Translations under genes and position numbers: made by a program
Shown: in pieces, positions 19,286 to 28,100 of the stretch
Layout: every line of letters starts with the position of its first letter
Numbering within the stretch: the first letter of the stretch is position 1
The notes under the pieces: generated by a model
Databases searched by the model: none
The model's input: only the letters and a program-made list of their open reading frames with translations
What the model was told of the DNA's origin: nothing
DNA from: Pseudocoprococcus catus
GTDB taxonomy: Bacteria > Bacillota > Clostridia > Lachnospirales > Lachnospiraceae
Length of the DNA: 64,000 bases
NCBI RefSeq assembly: GCF_019734885.1
Contig: NZ_JAAXCM010000032.1
Location: forward strand, 1-64,000
Direction of reading: 5' to 3'

Positions 19286-20275
19286 TTATTTCTGTTGTTT
19301 TTTGGCTTTATTATATGTATTAGCTAACTGTCCACAAGCTGCTTTAATCTCTCTACCATGAGAAACTCTCATGGTAACTTCAAGTCCTGTTTGCTCTAAT
19401 TGATGTTTGAACGCAACCATTTCTTGTTTTTGTGGTGCTCTAATTTTTGAATTACTCGTCGGGTTGTATTGCAGCACGTTAATCATAACATTTTTGCCCT
19501 TAAACCATTTTGCAAGTTGCCTTATATCTGAGGAACGGTCATTTATACCTGGTAAAAGCAAATACGCAAATACCACTTTTCGATTATGCCTTTGAGAATA
19601 GGACAATGCTTGCTTAACAACATCTTCAATAGCGTACATGTGCATATGAGGAATGATACAGTTTCTCGCAGCCTGTGTTGCTGCATGTAAAGATATTGTC
19701 AACTGAATTTTTAGATGTTCTTCGCGCAATTTTTTTAATTGATTAACTGGACCAACTGTTGATACGGTAATGCCGTCGGTTGGAAAGTTAAGTCCATTTC
19801 TATCTCGAAGAATATGGATTGCTGCAATCAAGTTGTCGTAATTGAATAAAGGTTCTCCCATTCCCATAAAAACGATACGATTTACTTTTTGACGTATCAA
19901 TACAACCTGCTGCACAATTTCAGACGGTGTTAGATTACGAACAAAACCATTGCGTCCGGACTCACAAAAAATACAGCCAACAGAACAACCAACTTGCGTA
20001 CTTACGCAAACAGTCCCACCATCTCGCCGTTTAATAAAAACCGTTTCAATATACCTGTTATCTTTCAATTCATAAACATACTTTTCAGTATCGCTACTTT
20101 TATAGACTTTTTTTGTTGATATTGATAGATTTTCTTTGTGAAATGGCTGTTTATACAATTCCGTATATAAGGCTCTTGCTTTATCCTCTCCAATTACTTC
20201 CGACATTTCTTTGTAAGTAAATCCGTATGGGTCATTCAATATTTCCGTAGGTGTACTTTTAGGTAAGTGTTTCAT
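19286..20275 (-). CDS. Cfr/RlmN-family radical-SAM 23S rRNA A2503 methyltransferase
   Basis: 329 aa. The radical-SAM cluster is Cys97, Cys101 and Cys104 (CSVGCIFC). The two family-specific methyl-transfer cysteines are Cys90 (VCVSTQVGC) and Cys314 (AACGQL). FMGMGEPL binds SAM. RlmN makes m2A2503; Cfr makes m8A2503 and gives PhLOPSA resistance. The eye cannot separate them, and the sequence is clearly divergent from classic Cfr. Context points to acquired function: it is cargo of a conjugative element, AT-rich against GC-rich flanks, with a leader peptide and attenuators like those of ribosome-targeting drug resistance genes. Confidence 0.82.
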   Translation of the reverse strand: MKHLPKSTPTEILNDPYGFTYKEMSEVIGEDKARALYTELYKQPFHKENLSISTKKVYKSSDTEKYVYELKDNRYIETVFIKRRDGGTVCVSTQVGCSVGCIFCESGRNGFVRNLTPSEIVQQVVLIRQKVNRIVFMGMGEPLFNYDNLIAAIHILRDRNGLNFPTDGITVSTVGPVNQLKKLREEHLKIQLTISLHAATQAARNCIIPHMHMYAIEDVVKQALSYSQRHNRKVVFAYLLLPGINDRSSDIRQLAKWFKGKNVMINVLQYNPTSNSKIRAPQKQEMVAFKHQLEQTGLEVTMRVSHGREIKAACGQLANTYNKAKKQQK

Positions 20276-20298
20276 TTAAATATCCTTCCTTTTCAAAA

Positions 20299-20478
20299 TT
20301 AAAAAGTTTGTTTTTCAGAGTTTTTGATTATGATTTCTAGTTTTTCAACATCAACGATATGCGTTAATTTACATTTAGGGCAGAAAAGAGGAAAATTTCT
20401 TAATACCGTATTATAAAATACTTGAACCCTCGTCTTTCCGTTACAAATTGGACATTTTATCCAATATTTTTCAAGCAT
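20299..20478 (-). CDS. cysteine-rich KTR-domain small protein
   Basis: 59 aa from the ATG at 20478 with AAAAGGAG upstream. The longer frame starts inside a terminator hairpin and is rejected. Two CxxC pairs (IKCPICNGKTR and LFCPKCK) form a likely zinc ribbon. KTR proteins commonly accompany resistance genes in Tn916- and Tn1549-type elements; function unknown. It is followed by the methyltransferase in the same transcript. Confidence 0.75.
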   Translation of the reverse strand: MLEKYWIKCPICNGKTRVQVFYNTVLRNFPLFCPKCKLTHIVDVEKLEIIIKNSEKQTF

Positions 20479-20503
20479 AATATTTCTCCTTTTGCGCAAA
20501 AAA

Positions 20504-20540
20504 ATGCAGGTCAATTCTCAACATGAGCATTGACCTGCAT
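20504..20540 (-). terminator. second attenuator/terminator before the KTR gene
   Basis: A 12-bp stem (ATGCAGGTCAAT/ATTGACCTGCAT), extended by CTCA/TGAG in the loop, followed by TTTTTTT on the minus strand. It lies between the leader peptide and the KTR gene, so transcription must read through it. Confidence 0.75.
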
Positions 20541-20615
20541 TTATACATATAATACTACAACAAAATTAAGGCATAGTTTTTATACTATGTCTATACGTCG
20601 TTAGTTTTGTTGTAT

Positions 20616-20704
20616 AGCATACGCAAAATAAGCATGACAAAAAAGCCCATATTGAAAATGGGAAAAATCTTTTTTGATTTCAATGCTTATCGAATACGCA
20701 TGCT
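20616..20704 (-). promoter_or_regulatory. leader attenuator with competing antiterminator
   Basis: Terminator: CCCAT/ATGGG hairpin (20,646-20,662) followed by TTTTTT (20,644-20,639, minus strand). Competing pairing: the end of the leader-peptide frame (20,704-20,683) can pair with 20,635-20,616, just past the terminator (AGCAT...ATAAGCAT on both arms). Ribosome position in the leader would decide the outcome, as known for tet(M)- and erm-type leaders. Confidence 0.65.
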
Positions 20705-20719
20705 ATGTAACATAAACAT
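20687..20719 (-). CDS. leader peptide of the methyltransferase unit
   Basis: Ten codons, MFMLHSMRIR then stop. The second Met (20,713) is 7 nt after a GGGGGGG ribosome site and may be the real start (MLHSMRIR). Its coding end forms one arm of the antiterminator. It is the sensor of a ribosome-mediated attenuation system; this role is inferred from layout. Confidence 0.6.
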   Translation of the reverse strand: MFMLHSMRIR

Positions 20720-20733
20720 TCCCCCCCTTTTAT

Positions 20734-20766
20734 ATAATATTATATACAAAAGCAGCTTGTTGTCAA
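20734..20766 (-). promoter_or_regulatory. promoter of the leader/KTR/methyltransferase unit
   Basis: On the minus strand, TTGACA (20,766-20,761), a 16-nt spacer and TATAAT (about 20,744-20,739), just upstream of the leader peptide. It is strong and near consensus. Confidence 0.7.
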
Positions 20767-20862
20767 CATATATATATATGAATTATTTTGGCTAACTGAT
20801 AGAACTACGTAGACATATCCAAGAAGAAAGGGGAACAGTAAAATGTAATAGGGTGAATAACT

Positions 20863-21216
20863 ATGGCAAAAAGACCAGTACCACGATACGACTTTAAGGC
20901 TTTTGGGGCAGCGATAAAGGCAGCGCGTGAGGGATGCAAGGAGAGCCGCAAGAAAGTAGGCGACGAAATGTTTATCTCGCCGCGCTACCTTGCGAACATT
21001 GAGAACAAGGGGCAGCACCCAAGTTTACAGATATTCTTTGAGCTGATACAGCGTTACCATATATCCGTAGACCAATTCCTTTTAGAAACGCCGCCGGAGA
21101 AGAACACGCAGCGGCGGCAGCTTGACGCGCTTCTTGACGGTATGAGCGATACAGGCATACGGATTGTAACCGCAACGGCAAAGGAGATTTCCGAAGTCGA
21201 AAAAGAGGGCGAATAG
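20863..21216 (+). CDS. XRE-family transcriptional regulator
   Basis: 117 aa. A Cro/C1-type helix-turn-helix is at about residues 15-70 (KKVGDEMFISPRYLANIENK), with a short C-terminal extension. Such regulators stand between cargo and the mob genes in Tn1549-like elements and may repress mobilisation genes. A ribosome site AGGGTGA precedes the ATG. Confidence 0.82.
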   Translation: MAKRPVPRYDFKAFGAAIKAAREGCKESRKKVGDEMFISPRYLANIENKGQHPSLQIFFELIQRYHISVDQFLLETPPEKNTQRRQLDALLDGMSDTGIRIVTATAKEISEVEKEGE

Positions 21217-21358
21217 GAATGTCCGACTTAAAACTGAACAGGATTTAGAAAGCGTTGTAATCTTTTTTGAGGTTGCAGCGTTTTTCTTTTGCGTAAGTTT
21301 GGCAAAATCGCTTTTTCTCCGTAGTAGGTGATAAGAGCCTAAAGGATAAAAACATTCG

Positions 21359-21457
21359 TAGCAAGCATAGGAAGCGGGTACCACTTCCGTATTTTCGCCC
21401 TCCCGCGCTGCGGCGCGTCGGTTGAAAATTGCTTGTTGGGAAGTGTCCCAAACCCTC
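21359..21457 (+). other. oriT-like region, copy 1
   Basis: A 99-nt segment directly upstream of mobC and the relaxase. It begins TAGCAAGCATAGGAAGCGGG with a GGAAG-CGGGTACCA-CTTCC hairpin, and ends with TTGGGA-AGTG-TCCCAA. Position next to MobC/MobA and the hairpins suggest the transfer origin. A second copy lies inverted at 28,808-28,907. Confidence 0.6.
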
Positions 21458-21483
21458 GGAACGGAAAGGAAAGGAGCGAACAC

Positions 21484-21813
21484 ATGGACGGACGCAAAAG
21501 GACAGTGCAAATCAAATTCAGAGTGACGGAAGCGGAACGGGATTTAATACTGGAAAAAATGAAGCTCGTACCCACCCGGAACATGGCGGCGTATCTGCGG
21601 AAGATTGCCATTGACGGGTATATCATTCAGATAGACCACGCCGATATAAAGGCTATGACCGCAGAGATACAGAAAATCGGTGTCAACGTCAACCAGATAG
21701 CACGCCGCGTAAACGCGACGGGGAACGCATACCAAGAGGACATAGAGGAAATAAAGGGGGTGCTTGCGGAGATATGGCGGTTACAAAGATTAAGCCTATT
21801 AAAAGCACTCTAA
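21484..21813 (+). CDS. MobC-like relaxosome protein
   Basis: 109 aa from the ATG at 21,484 (AAAGGAG upstream). The N-terminus KRTVQIKFRVTEAERDLI fits a ribbon-helix-helix fold, and IGVNVNQIARRVN is the MobC signature. It binds oriT with the relaxase. It overlaps the relaxase gene by 40 nt. Confidence 0.85.
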   Translation: MDGRKRTVQIKFRVTEAERDLILEKMKLVPTRNMAAYLRKIAIDGYIIQIDHADIKAMTAEIQKIGVNVNQIARRVNATGNAYQEDIEEIKGVLAEIWRLQRLSLLKAL

Positions 21814-23120
21814 GCAAAGCCCTTGACTATATCGAAAACCCGGACAAGACGGACGGGAAAATGCTTGTGTCCTCTTTCGGTTGCTCCTATGAAACGGCAG
21901 ATATTGAGTTTGAATATACCCTGTCGCAAGCACTCCAAAAGGGGAACAATTTAGCCTTTCATCTGATACAGTCCTTTGAGCCGGGGGAAGTCGATTATCA
22001 GAAAGCCCATGAAATCGGAAAGCAGCTTGCCGACGCGGTAACAAAGGGGCAGCATGAGTATGTACTCACGACGCACATTGACAAAGGACACGTCCATAAC
22101 CATATCATTTTTTGCGCGGTGAACTTTGTAGACCACCATAAATACAATTCCAACAAAAGGAGCTATTACGGCATACGGAACATGAGCGACAAGCTGTGCC
22201 GGGAAAATGGCTTGTCCGTTGTCGTCCCCGGCAAGGGCAGCAAGGGAAAGAGCTATGCGGAGTACCAGGCAGAAAAGACGGGTACAAGTTGGAAAGGCAA
22301 GCTGAAAACCACTGTTGACGCGCTTATCCCCCAAGTTTCCAGTTTTGAGGAATTGCTAACGCGGTTACAGGCGGCGGGCTATGAGATAAAGCCGGGGAAA
22401 TATGTATCATGCCGCGCCCCCGGACAGGAACGCTTCACCCGCCTTAAAACCCTCGGCGCAGACTATACAGAGGAAGCCGTAAGGGAACGGATAGCGGGCA
22501 GACGGACAAAGGTGGCGAAAGCTCCCAGAGAGCAGCGCGGCGTGTCGCTGCTTATCGACATTGAGAACAGTATCAAGGCAGCGCAGAGTAAGGGCTATGA
22601 ACAGTGGGCGAAAATCCACAATCTGAAACAGGCAGCTAAAACAATGAATTTCTTGACGGAACATAAGATTGAGCAGTACGCGGATTTAGTCAGCCGGATT
22701 GAGGAAATGGCAGCGGAAAGCGGACAGGCGGCAGACGCATTGAAGAACGCCGAAAAGCGGCTTGCGGAAATGGCGGTGCTTATCAAGAATGTTTCCACCT
22801 ATCAAAAGACAAAGCCTGTCTATGACGCATACCGCAAGGCAAGGAACAGGGAGAAGTACCGCGCCGGACAGGAACAGGCAATTATCCTCCATGAAGCCGC
22901 CGTAAGGTCACTGAAAGCGGCGGGCATTGCGAAGCTCCCGAACCTCGCCGCGCTGCAATCGGAGTATGAAGCCCTCCAAGCGCAGAAAGAAGCCCTTTAC
23001 GCCGACTATGGAAAATTGAAAAAGAAAGTCCGGGAATATGATATTATCAAGCAGAACATTGACAGCATTTTACAGGCAGACAGACAGCCGGAACGGGAAA
23101 AGGAAACAGAACGCGGATAA
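21774..23120 (+). CDS. MOBP-type relaxase
   Basis: 448 aa. Likely catalytic Tyr19 (ALDYIENP) and the metal-binding histidines in THIDKGHVHNH (residues 100-110), the usual MOBP motifs. The C-terminal half is coiled coil. It nicks oriT and pilots the strand to the coupling protein encoded at 42.9-44.2 kb. It is translationally linked to mobC. Confidence 0.9.
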   Translation: MAVTKIKPIKSTLSKALDYIENPDKTDGKMLVSSFGCSYETADIEFEYTLSQALQKGNNLAFHLIQSFEPGEVDYQKAHEIGKQLADAVTKGQHEYVLTTHIDKGHVHNHIIFCAVNFVDHHKYNSNKRSYYGIRNMSDKLCRENGLSVVVPGKGSKGKSYAEYQAEKTGTSWKGKLKTTVDALIPQVSSFEELLTRLQAAGYEIKPGKYVSCRAPGQERFTRLKTLGADYTEEAVRERIAGRRTKVAKAPREQRGVSLLIDIENSIKAAQSKGYEQWAKIHNLKQAAKTMNFLTEHKIEQYADLVSRIEEMAAESGQAADALKNAEKRLAEMAVLIKNVSTYQKTKPVYDAYRKARNREKYRAGQEQAIILHEAAVRSLKAAGIAKLPNLAALQSEYEALQAQKEALYADYGKLKKKVREYDIIKQNIDSILQADRQPEREKETERG

Positions 23121-23183
23121 GGATAGCAAAATCCCCGCCGCTGTGCTATGATAGGGCTATCAAAAAGCAGAGGAGCGTTGAGC

Positions 23184-23435
23184 ATGGAAAACCAGAAAAT
23201 GCCGGAATATGAAACCATACGCGCCGCCGTTGCCGGGGAGAAATGGGCGGTGGAGAAAGTCGTGGATTGCTACAAGGACGAAATCGACAGGCTATCGACG
23301 GTAGCGGTCAGACAGCCAGACGGAAGCACGAAACAGGAAATCAACGAAGATATGCGCCAGTCTATCACAAAGAAGCTGATAGAAGCCCTCCCGCAGTTCC
23401 CGCTTGAAGAAATGGAAAAGGGAAATGTCAGATAG
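23184..23435 (+). CDS. helix-turn-helix protein, Orf8-like paralogue
   Basis: 83 aa from the ATG at 23,184 (GAGGAGCG upstream). The layout (EYETIRAAVAGEKWAVEKVV) is the same as in the gene at 18,067. Last gene of the mob unit, followed by a strong terminator. Confidence 0.68.
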   Translation: MENQKMPEYETIRAAVAGEKWAVEKVVDCYKDEIDRLSTVAVRQPDGSTKQEINEDMRQSITKKLIEALPQFPLEEMEKGNVR

Positions 23436-23447
23436 GCAAAAAAAGAA

Positions 23448-23493
23448 CAGGGCGCGGAAGCCAGTATATGACTTCCGCGCCCTGTCTTTTTAT
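23448..23493 (+). terminator. terminator of the mob unit
   Basis: 13-bp stem CAGGGCGCGGAAG/CTTCCGCGCCCTG followed by TCTTTTT on the plus strand. It separates the plus-strand mob genes from the convergent transfer operon. Confidence 0.85.
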
Positions 23494-23512
23494 GGGTGCT
23501 GTTTTCGTGAAT

Positions 23513-23624
23513 GTTACGCAGTAGAACGCCATTTTCGGGGGTAAAGGTATAAAGTATCGCCTATCCGATTTTCACGCCCGGAAAGCCCTGTAAATCAAGG
23601 GATTTTCCGCACCTACTGCGTAAC
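23513..23624 (-). repeat. 112-bp inverted-repeat element, copy 1
   Basis: Bounded by GTTACGCAGTAG and CTACTGCGTAAC. Same length and orientation as copy 2 (46,019-46,130), with shared inner blocks (TTTCGGGGG, AAGGTATAAA). The minus-strand start forms the last codons (VTQ stop) of the Cys-rich VLP gene, so it sits at the very end of the transfer operon. Confidence 0.75.
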
Positions 23625-23978
23625 AGGGGTGCGTCTTTTCCTCATGCGCTCGGCAGCTTGTCTGCGGGTGATACGCTTCCGGCAGACGGGGCAGTATTTG
23701 ACACTGTTAGAGGTTGACGCAAAGAACGCGCCGCACTCGGTACACTTCTTCTTGTCCCCTGTCTGGTAAAGCTCCGCATAGAGTAGCCTGTCGGCGGGAA
23801 GCACCGCAGCCCGGAACCACTTGCAGAGAAGCGAATAGGAAATGAGCTGCGGACAAACGCACTCGTCCCCGTCGTCCAGTAAGATACAGTTCCCGTTATC
23901 ATAATTGCAGCACGTCCGGCGCACAAGGGCGTTGACTTTCCGGCTCTGGGGCGGCGTCAGCCGCTTAACCCCGTTCAT
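23613..23978 (-). CDS. Cys-rich VLP-domain protein
   Basis: 121 aa. Cysteine pairs CCNYDNGNC and CVCPQL, then a zinc ribbon CTECGAFFAS ... YCPVCRKRI, match the Cys_rich_VLP family of Tn1549-type elements. Function unknown; probably DNA- or protein-binding. Its last three codons come from the 112-bp repeat. It overlaps the gene before it by 4 nt. Confidence 0.78.
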   Translation of the reverse strand: MNGVKRLTPPQSRKVNALVRRTCCNYDNGNCILLDDGDECVCPQLISYSLLCKWFRAAVLPADRLLYAELYQTGDKKKCTECGAFFASTSNSVKYCPVCRKRITRRQAAERMRKRRTPVTQ

Positions 23979-24187
23979 ACTTCATCAGCGGCGTAAATGG
24001 GAAGCTCTGCAAATTCCGCTTCGGTCAAAGCGTCCACTTTGGAAAGGGTGCGCTTTGCAAGCTCCCGCATATCCGCGTCCATGTAGGGCAGCGCGGCGTT
24101 GACATTCTCAATCAAAGCCCGCTTGCCGCCCTCGTTGTAAATGCTCAAAAGGTTTGTTTCTTCAACAGTCAGTCTAATCATGCTCAT
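23975..24187 (-). CDS. TTRAP-family transfer-assisting protein
   Basis: 70 aa. RLTVEETNLLSIYNEGGKR at the start, PYMDADMRELAKRTLSKV and a final LTEAEFAELP match the transposon-transfer assisting protein family. It overlaps both neighbours by 4 nt. Confidence 0.75.
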   Translation of the reverse strand: MSMIRLTVEETNLLSIYNEGGKRALIENVNAALPYMDADMRELAKRTLSKVDALTEAEFAELPIYAADEV

Positions 24188-25137
24188 ACCTCCATATCGT
24201 GATTTTTTGTTTTTGCCGCCGCCTTTTTCGGGGCGGTCTTTGCCTTGTCTGCTTTAAGCTGCGCCCGGATAGAGGGGCGGGGCTTCCTTATCTTCCTGTC
24301 CCGGTTCTCCCCCTTGTCAATCAGCGCATACGTCCCATGTCTGCCCTCGATTTTGGAAAAGGCAAGGGTCTTGTAGGGCAGCATGGAGAAAAGGCGGTCA
24401 GTGTCCTTTGTGGCTGCAAGCTGCATGAACGCCGGGGAAAGCTCTACCATGAAATGGGTCTTGTTGGGGCTGTTCGGCGTGTCGTGCCGCTTCATTTCCC
24501 GTACAATGCGCCGCGCTTCCGTTTCAATCAGCCCGTCCCGCAATGCGGCGATATGCGCCTTGAAATCCCCCGGCGGAAGCTGCTCCCGGCTGCGCCGTTC
24601 TTCCTGTAAGAGCGATTGCAGCGCGTCCGGGTCGTTGGGTACGGCTTCAAAGCGTTCAAACTTTCCAAGCTCATAATCGGGATTGCCGTTGAAAAACTGT
24701 CCGGCGGGTATCTCCCGTTCCCCATGCTCATAAATCAGCTTCACCGTATCGGCGGGCAGCTCCTTTTCCTTGACGCGCTCATAATGTTTAGCGTAGTCCA
24801 GTTCGTACAGATTGCCCTTGATTTTCCCGCGCTCCGTCCCCGTTAGCTCGATTGCATAGGCAAGGACGCGGTCGCTCGTCTGCTCCATGTAGAAACGCCA
24901 TGTGTTGTGGGGCGCGGTGTCTTTGAGGAAAACGTCGCGCTCCCGGAAGCAATGCGTCCCGGACGGGCGGCAGAACCACAAAAGGGTCTTGTCCTCCTTG
25001 CGGGGGCTTGCCGCCGCCTTTGCGATAATCTCCTTGTCAATCTCCAAGTCGCTCTGGTAAAAGCCTGTGTTCTGCTTCATAACCGCATTGAGGGAAGCGA
25101 ACAAATCCACGTTCTCAAATTTACTCTGTTTCGGCAT
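24184..25137 (-). CDS. conserved conjugative-element protein, function unknown
   Basis: 317 aa, no motif with a firm function. It starts MPKQSKFENVDLFASLNAVM and ends in a basic tail with KPSIRAQLKADKAK, a motif shared with the large antirestriction-type gene before it and with the PcfB-like protein (KPSIRKLLSTLK), which hints at a common docking site. It follows its neighbour by 3 nt. Confidence 0.6.
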   Translation of the reverse strand: MPKQSKFENVDLFASLNAVMKQNTGFYQSDLEIDKEIIAKAAASPRKEDKTLLWFCRPSGTHCFRERDVFLKDTAPHNTWRFYMEQTSDRVLAYAIELTGTERGKIKGNLYELDYAKHYERVKEKELPADTVKLIYEHGEREIPAGQFFNGNPDYELGKFERFEAVPNDPDALQSLLQEERRSREQLPPGDFKAHIAALRDGLIETEARRIVREMKRHDTPNSPNKTHFMVELSPAFMQLAATKDTDRLFSMLPYKTLAFSKIEGRHGTYALIDKGENRDRKIRKPRPSIRAQLKADKAKTAPKKAAAKTKNHDMEV

Positions 25138-25140
25138 GGG

Positions 25141-28100
25141 TCAGCTCCTTTCCAAATCCTGTAATTTCTGCTTTGCGTTTTTCTTCTGCGCCTTTTCCTT
25201 GTCAGCCCTAAGCTGCGCCCGGATAGAGGGCTTCTTTTCCGGCTTCGCTTCCTTGCCGCGCTCTTTGTCGGCTTTGACCGCGTTAGCCAGGTCAACAAGG
25301 GAAATTGTTTCTCCCGCCTTAACCTTTGCTTCCAGTTCGTCAACGGTAGGGGTGTTGTTGATGATACCGTCAAAGTTGTTGTCGTTCTGCTCTACGGTGT
25401 CCTCGATATGCTTCAAGGGGTTTGCCTTTTCCGGCTGCTCTGCGGCAACAGCAAACGCCCGCGTCCCGTTCCCCATAATCAGATACTTTCCGTCGTCCGA
25501 CTGGTGGTGAAAGCCATATCCGGCGGCTTCTATCTGCTCCCGGCTCATGGCGGTCACATGGAAAGTCCCCCTCGGTGTCTGGATTGTTTCGCCCGTTGTC
25601 AGCTCGTCCGGGGTAAGCTGCTTCTGCTCCTGTAAAAACTCCGGCACTTGCCGGAAGCCTACGCTGTCAACGTAATGCGCGGTGTCCTGTCCGTTCTGAT
25701 GAAGCACTACCACGTCCGAAACGGAAAGGCTGTGTCCCTTAAAATCTTTTGGGTGGTCGATATTGAAGCGGGTATAAATATCTTCAAGGGAAGTTTCCGG
25801 CGCAAGGGGCGCGGAATAGACAAGCTCATAGTTCGCTTTATCAACCACATTTCCCGCCGCCTGCAGGCGGTCGTAAGGCTCAAAGCGGAAGTCCCTTGTT
25901 TCGTCCCCGCCCTTTATCTGGTAAATGGAAAAGGTGTCCTTGTCCTGTCCGGTGGTCTGCGCCGTTTCCTGTGCCTTTGCGTAAAGCTGCTTTACGTCGC
26001 CCTCGGTCAGCTCGCCGCTTTTGAGCTGCCCCATAAGCTCGCGGCATTTCTCCGGCGTTCCCGTATAAAGCACGTCGCCCATTTTCGCCCGCCCGTTCTC
26101 CTGTGTCACATAGGCTTGCAAGAGGTGGCTGTTTTCCCGGCTGTCGCTGTAAGGGTTCCGGCGCACTCTGTAAATCGTTTCCGGGGTAAAGGCTTCTTTC
26201 GGGGCTGCTTCCGGCTTTTCTTTCCCGGCTGTATCTGCTTTTTTCGGGGCTTCCGGCTGTGGCGCGGCTTCTTGTCCCTCTCTGGTGGGCTGCTCCTGTC
26301 CGGCGGTCTGCTCCTTGTCCTGTGCCTTTTGCAGCTCCGCAAAATTCGCGTCTATGGAATTGATAATCTCGGCGGCTGCGCTGCGTATCGTTTCAAGGGA
26401 GCTTTTCAGCTCGGACAGCTCCCGCCCGCTGCTCCACCCGGCGACATAGCCGAAAGAATAGTCCGACGTGTCAAGCCCGTAATGTTGGCAGACGGTATAG
26501 GCGACGCTTTCCGCTTCGACTTCGCGGGTGCGGCGGTCAACGCGGGGTTGCTCGTCCTTTGGCGCGTTGAGGTCAATGTCGTGCAGCTTCGCATGGGCGA
26601 TTTCGTGAATGGCGGTCTTTAAGGTCTGTAATTCGCTCATGCCCTCGTTGATAGCAATGCGCTTGTCCTCCAAGTGGTAGTAGCCATGAGAGCCGCCCTC
26701 GATATTCTCAAAGGCGATAGGAACGGGGGAAGTCTTTTCAAGGGCTGCGAAAAAGTCCTTATAGCGGTCAACGTCGCCTGTCAGTTCGTCAACGGCAATG
26801 TCCGGCAGTTCCTTTCCCTCGGTCTGGGAAACGTCAAAGACGGATACCACCTTGTAGGCGGGTATGGTGATTTCCTTTTCCTCGGTGACGGGCTTTCCGT
26901 CCTTGCCGATTATGGGCTTCTGCGTGTGCGGGTCGATTTTCTGCATTTCCTGTTTGATTTTATAGGGCGACGGGGCAATGATTTTAATTCCCTTTTGCCC
27001 TCTCATCACATTTCGCTCAAAGTTGTTCTTCCAAGCGGAAAAGCCCGCCAAAAGGGAAGCGTCCGGCTTCTGCATGGCGATAAGGACGGTGTTTCGGAAG
27101 CTGTAATTATGGAATTTTGACATGACTTTCAGATATTCCTTGTAACGCTCGCTGTCAAAGAGTTCCGTAATGCCCTGTTCCAGACGGTCGGTAATCTCTT
27201 TTAATTTCTCGGCGGGCTTCCCGGCTGTCAGCACGATAGGGATAACCGGGTGCGGCTCCTGTGGCTGCTCTGCGGCGGTTCGGGCGGTCTGCTCTGTGGC
27301 GGCTGCGTCCATAAAGGTCTTGTCCTGTCCGCCGCGTTCCGGCTGTGGGAAGCTCATAACGCGGTATTCTTTGGGTATCTCGTTTTCCGTTCCCCGATAC
27401 CATTCGGTAAAGGTGTTCTGATTGTTATAGATATAGCCCTGTTCGGTAAACTGCCCCTTATCCTTGCTAACTGCGTCCCGCCCGTATTCTTCATACTTGA
27501 AATATTTCTTTGCTTCTTCGGGAAGCTCCAGCTCGTCCAGTTCGTCGATAAGATAATAACCGTAATCTTCTTCGCTGCGGACAGTGGGATAGAGCCAGTA
27601 ACAGTCAAGGTTTTGTGCAAGGTTGATAAGGTCTTTCATGCTTCCGGCATACTCGCCATGTGTAACCGCCGCCGCAAATTTATCCTTGTCCCCGTCACTC
27701 TGCATTTCCAGAAGTTTTCCAAAATAATTCAGCTCGTCCATGCTTGCGCTTTGGATAACGGAAAGCGGCAAGTCAAAGGGGCAGTCCTCCGTAGAAGAAT
27801 ACCCGTTGATGAAAAAATCCTGCGGATTGTCTGCGGTAATGCCGACGCTTTCCATAGCCGCATGAAGCTGCTCTGTTGTGGTCGGCATGGGAAGCCACAC
27901 GCCGCCCGGTTTGCCTGTTTCAAAGCGGCTGCGGCTGTCGATAAGAATTGAAAACTGCTCGTTTATGGTTTCACGCTCCTTTCTCTGTTCGGTGTCCTGT
28001 GGCGGCTCTGCTGTGGTGGGGGCTGCTTTTTCAGCGGTAGGCTGCGCCCGTTCCTCGCCCTCGATAGCATAGCCCGGTAAAAGCTGCCCGTTTACTTTGA

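Noticed and set aside
25648-26622. 324-codon plus-strand frame
   Set aside because: Antisense to the multidomain antirestriction gene, no start signal.
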